Under the pieces are notes generated by a model. It ran no database searches. It was not told the DNA's origin and saw only the letters and a program-made list of their open reading frames with translations. The position numbers were made by a program, and so were the translations under genes. A stretch of DNA of 7,520 nucleotides from Prevotella sp. (GTDB lineage: Bacteria > Bacteroidota > Bacteroidia > Bacteroidales > Bacteroidaceae), in NCBI GenBank assembly GCA_022511055.1, contig JAFLSH010000147.1, positions 1-7,520 of the forward strand, in the 5' to 3' direction. This document shows positions 5,798 to 7,520 of the stretch, piece by piece; the first letter of the stretch is position 1; each line of letters opens with the position of its first letter.

Positions 5798-7324
5798 TTA
5801 GCCTTGTGCAGCCTCAAGCAGCTTCTTGGCCTTGGCCTTGACATCCTCTATCGTGCCGACGTTGAGGAATGCCTGCTCTGGCAAATCATCTACCTCTCCA
5901 TCGAGAATGGCATTGAAGCCCTTGATAGTCTCTTCGATAGGCACCATCACGCCGGGAAGACCAGTGAACTGCTCGGCCACGGAGAATGGCTGGCTCAGGT
6001 AGCGCTGCACACGGCGGGCGCGGTTGACGGTCAGCTTGTCTTCATCTGAAAGTTCATCCATGCCAAGGATGGCAATGATGTCTTGCAGTTCCGTGTAGCG
6101 TTGCAGAATCTCCTTCACGCGCTGTGCGCACTCGTAGTGTTCCTTGCCGACAATCAGCGGGTCAAGGATGCGCGAGGTACTGGCCAGCGGGTCAACGGCA
6201 GGATAGATACCTAACTCGGCAATCTTACGGCTAAGCACGGTTGTGGCATCAAGGTGCGTAAACGTGGTGGCAGGTGCAGGGTCGGTCAAGTCATCAGCAG
6301 GCACGTAGACTGCCTGTACAGACGTGATTGAGCCCGTTTTTGTTGAGGTAATGCGCTCCTGCATAGTACCCATCTCCGATGCCAGTGTCGGCTGATAACC
6401 TACGGCCGACGGCATACGGCCAAGCAGAGCTGACACCTCAGAGCCTGCCTGAGTGAAGCGGAAGATGTTGTCGATGAAGAACAGAATGTCAGCCGCAGCG
6501 CCCTCTTTACTGCCTCCATCGCGGAAGCTCTCGGCAACGGTCAGACCAGACAATGCCACGGAAGCACGTGCCCCCGGCGGCTCGTTCATCTGGCCATAGA
6601 CCAGTGTGGCCTGGCTCTTCTTCAGTTCTTCAGGGTCAACCAGCGAGAGATCCCACTTGCCTTCCTCCATTGCCTCGCGGAACTTCTGGCCGTAGCGGAT
6701 AACGCCCGACTCAATCATTTCGCGGATGAGGTCATTGCCTTCGCGGGTACGCTCACCCACGCCGGCAAACACCGAAAATCCGTTGTGCCCCTTGGCAATG
6801 TTGTTAATCAGCTCCATAATCAGCACCGTTTTTCCTACACCAGCGCCGCCAAAGAGGCCGATTTTACCACCTTTCATATAAGGCTCCAGCAAATCAATCA
6901 CCTTAATGCCAGTGGCCAGGATTTCTTTCTTTGTGGAGAGTTCCTCAAACGAAGGAGCCTCGCGGTGAATGGGGTAGCTTGCCTGCATGTCAAGCTGTTT
7001 CATACCATCGATAGGCTGACCTATTACGTTCAACATTCGACCTTTAATCTGGTCGCCCGCCGGCATTCTGATGGGTGACCCTAAGGGAATAGCCTCAAGT
7101 CCGCGGTGCAGACCATCCGTGTTGTCCATAGCCACGCAGCGCACAGTGTCTTCGCCAATGTGCTGTTGCACTTCGACGATGAGGTCACTTCCGTTGCCAC
7201 GGTCAATCTTCAGGGCATCGTAGATTCTCGGCAGCACTTTTTCCGCTTCTTGCCCCTTTGTGTCGAAAAAGACGTCAATGACGGGGCCGATAATCTGGGA
7301 AATGTGTCCAGTAATTTGTGCCAT
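5798..7324 (-). CDS. atpD: F1Fo ATP synthase beta subunit (catalytic)
   Basis: Beta carries the catalytic sites that make ATP from ADP and phosphate. An N-terminal barrel (about 4-85) precedes the nucleotide-binding domain with Walker A GGAGVGKT (159-166). The catalytic Glu is E191 in GERTREG, Walker B is ILFFID (280-285), and the family signature PAVDPLASTS is at 375-384. The C-terminal domain includes the DELSDED torque loop (423-429). Length is 508 aa against 460 in E. coli. Extra residues include about 27 between GND (196-198) and VYGQ (242-245), and about 6 at 270-280 (GGSKEGAAADI). These keep the frame and lie between intact motifs, so they are lineage insertions and not errors. It is the first gene of the operon, with a short A/T-rich leader and no strong Shine-Dalgarno. 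Confidence 0.99.
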   Translation of the reverse strand: MAQITGHISQIIGPVIDVFFDTKGQEAEKVLPRIYDALKIDRGNGSDLIVEVQQHIGEDTVRCVAMDNTDGLHRGLEAIPLGSPIRMPAGDQIKGRMLNVIGQPIDGMKQLDMQASYPIHREAPSFEELSTKKEILATGIKVIDLLEPYMKGGKIGLFGGAGVGKTVLIMELINNIAKGHNGFSVFAGVGERTREGNDLIREMIESGVIRYGQKFREAMEEGKWDLSLVDPEELKKSQATLVYGQMNEPPGARASVALSGLTVAESFRDGGSKEGAAADILFFIDNIFRFTQAGSEVSALLGRMPSAVGYQPTLASEMGTMQERITSTKTGSITSVQAVYVPADDLTDPAPATTFTHLDATTVLSRKIAELGIYPAVDPLASTSRILDPLIVGKEHYECAQRVKEILQRYTELQDIIAILGMDELSDEDKLTVNRARRVQRYLSQPFSVAEQFTGLPGVMVPIEETIKGFNAILDGEVDDLPEQAFLNVGTIEDVKAKAKKLLEAAQG

Positions 7325-7376
7325 AAACTTGTTAGTATTTAAAAATATATTTGTTTTTAGTCTTGAAAACTGCCTA

Positions 7377-7407
7377 CAAAGTTAGTGATTATTTTCGTAA
7401 AAAGAAA
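7377..7407 (-). promoter_or_regulatory. Bacteroidetes-type promoter of the atp operon
   Basis: The -7 element TAACTTTG (7384-7377, minus strand) matches the Bacteroidetes consensus TAnnTTTG exactly. A TTTC at 7407-7404 lies 19 nt upstream and matches three of four bases of the -33 TTTG element at the expected spacing. Transcription would start near 7373, giving an A/U-rich 5' leader of about 45-50 nt before atpD. The sequence match is direct; promoter activity is inferred from the consensus and from its place before the first gene. Confidence 0.65.
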
Positions 7408-7520
7408 ATTTTTGGCGAAAAAAAACAGAAAAAACAAGAAAAAAGATAGCTAACCTTGCCTTCGTAAAAAAAATGCGAGAAAATCGTGGGATTTATTTGC
7501 GTGTCTTGAATCTTTTTTGT

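Noticed and set aside
5384..6049. Plus-strand open frame of 221 codons across atpC and the start of the atpD 3' part
   Set aside because: It lies antisense to two clearly conserved genes and its translation has no recognisable motif or family character. The long frame is a by-product of codon use on the other strand.
7346..7353. Plus-strand TATATTTG matching the -7 consensus, as a divergent promoter
   Set aside because: No -33 element occurs at 19-21 nt; the nearest TTG and TTTG give spacers of 14 and 27 nt. No plus-strand gene follows within the window.

Overview
The window holds one complete F1Fo ATP synthase operon, read entirely on the minus strand from about 7384 down to position 58. 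The source is very likely a member of the Bacteroidetes (order Bacteroidales; a Prevotella-like organism is plausible but cannot be proved from this region). The grounds are: the order beta-epsilon-(AtpI-like)-a-c-b-delta-alpha-gamma; a subunit a with a cleavable signal peptide and a periplasmic domain; an epsilon subunit reduced to its N-terminal domain; lineage-type insertions in alpha, beta and gamma; mostly weak Shine-Dalgarno sequences; and a promoter fitting the Bacteroidetes TTTG/TAnnTTTG pattern.

Layout in the direction of transcription (right to left). Positions 7520-7325 are AT-rich noncoding DNA with a good promoter candidate (-33 element 7404-7407, -7 element 7377-7384). Then come atpD (7324-5798), atpC (5775-5527), a four-helix AtpI-like membrane protein (5508-5104), atpB (5107-4010, overlapping the previous gene by 4 nt as ATGA), a 69-nt very AT-rich leader, atpE (3940-3698), atpF (3682-3185), atpH (3174-2638), atpA (2629-1043) and atpG (1035-58). 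A perfect 9-bp inverted repeat at 1-32 is the likely operon terminator. Apart from the atpE leader, gaps between genes are 7-22 nt, so one polycistronic mRNA is expected. No stretch over 300 bases lacks a gene.

How the genes work together. AtpB (a), AtpE (c-ring) and AtpF (b) form the membrane Fo part. AtpA, AtpD, AtpG, AtpC and AtpH form F1 and its stalks. Ions passing between subunit a and the c-ring turn c, gamma and epsilon, which drives ATP synthesis at the three alpha/beta interfaces; b and delta hold the stator. All catalytic and coupling residues checked are present: both Walker A motifs, the beta catalytic Glu, the alpha Arg finger, the subunit a Arg and the c-ring Glu. The ion-site residues look proton-type rather than sodium-type. 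I see no frameshift, pseudogene, mobile element, tRNA/rRNA or CRISPR array.

No undescribed system is evident. The points worth a second look are variations on a known machine: the missing inhibitory domain of epsilon, the subunit a periplasmic domain with two cysteines, the diverged AtpI-like protein, the subunit insertions and the atpE leader.
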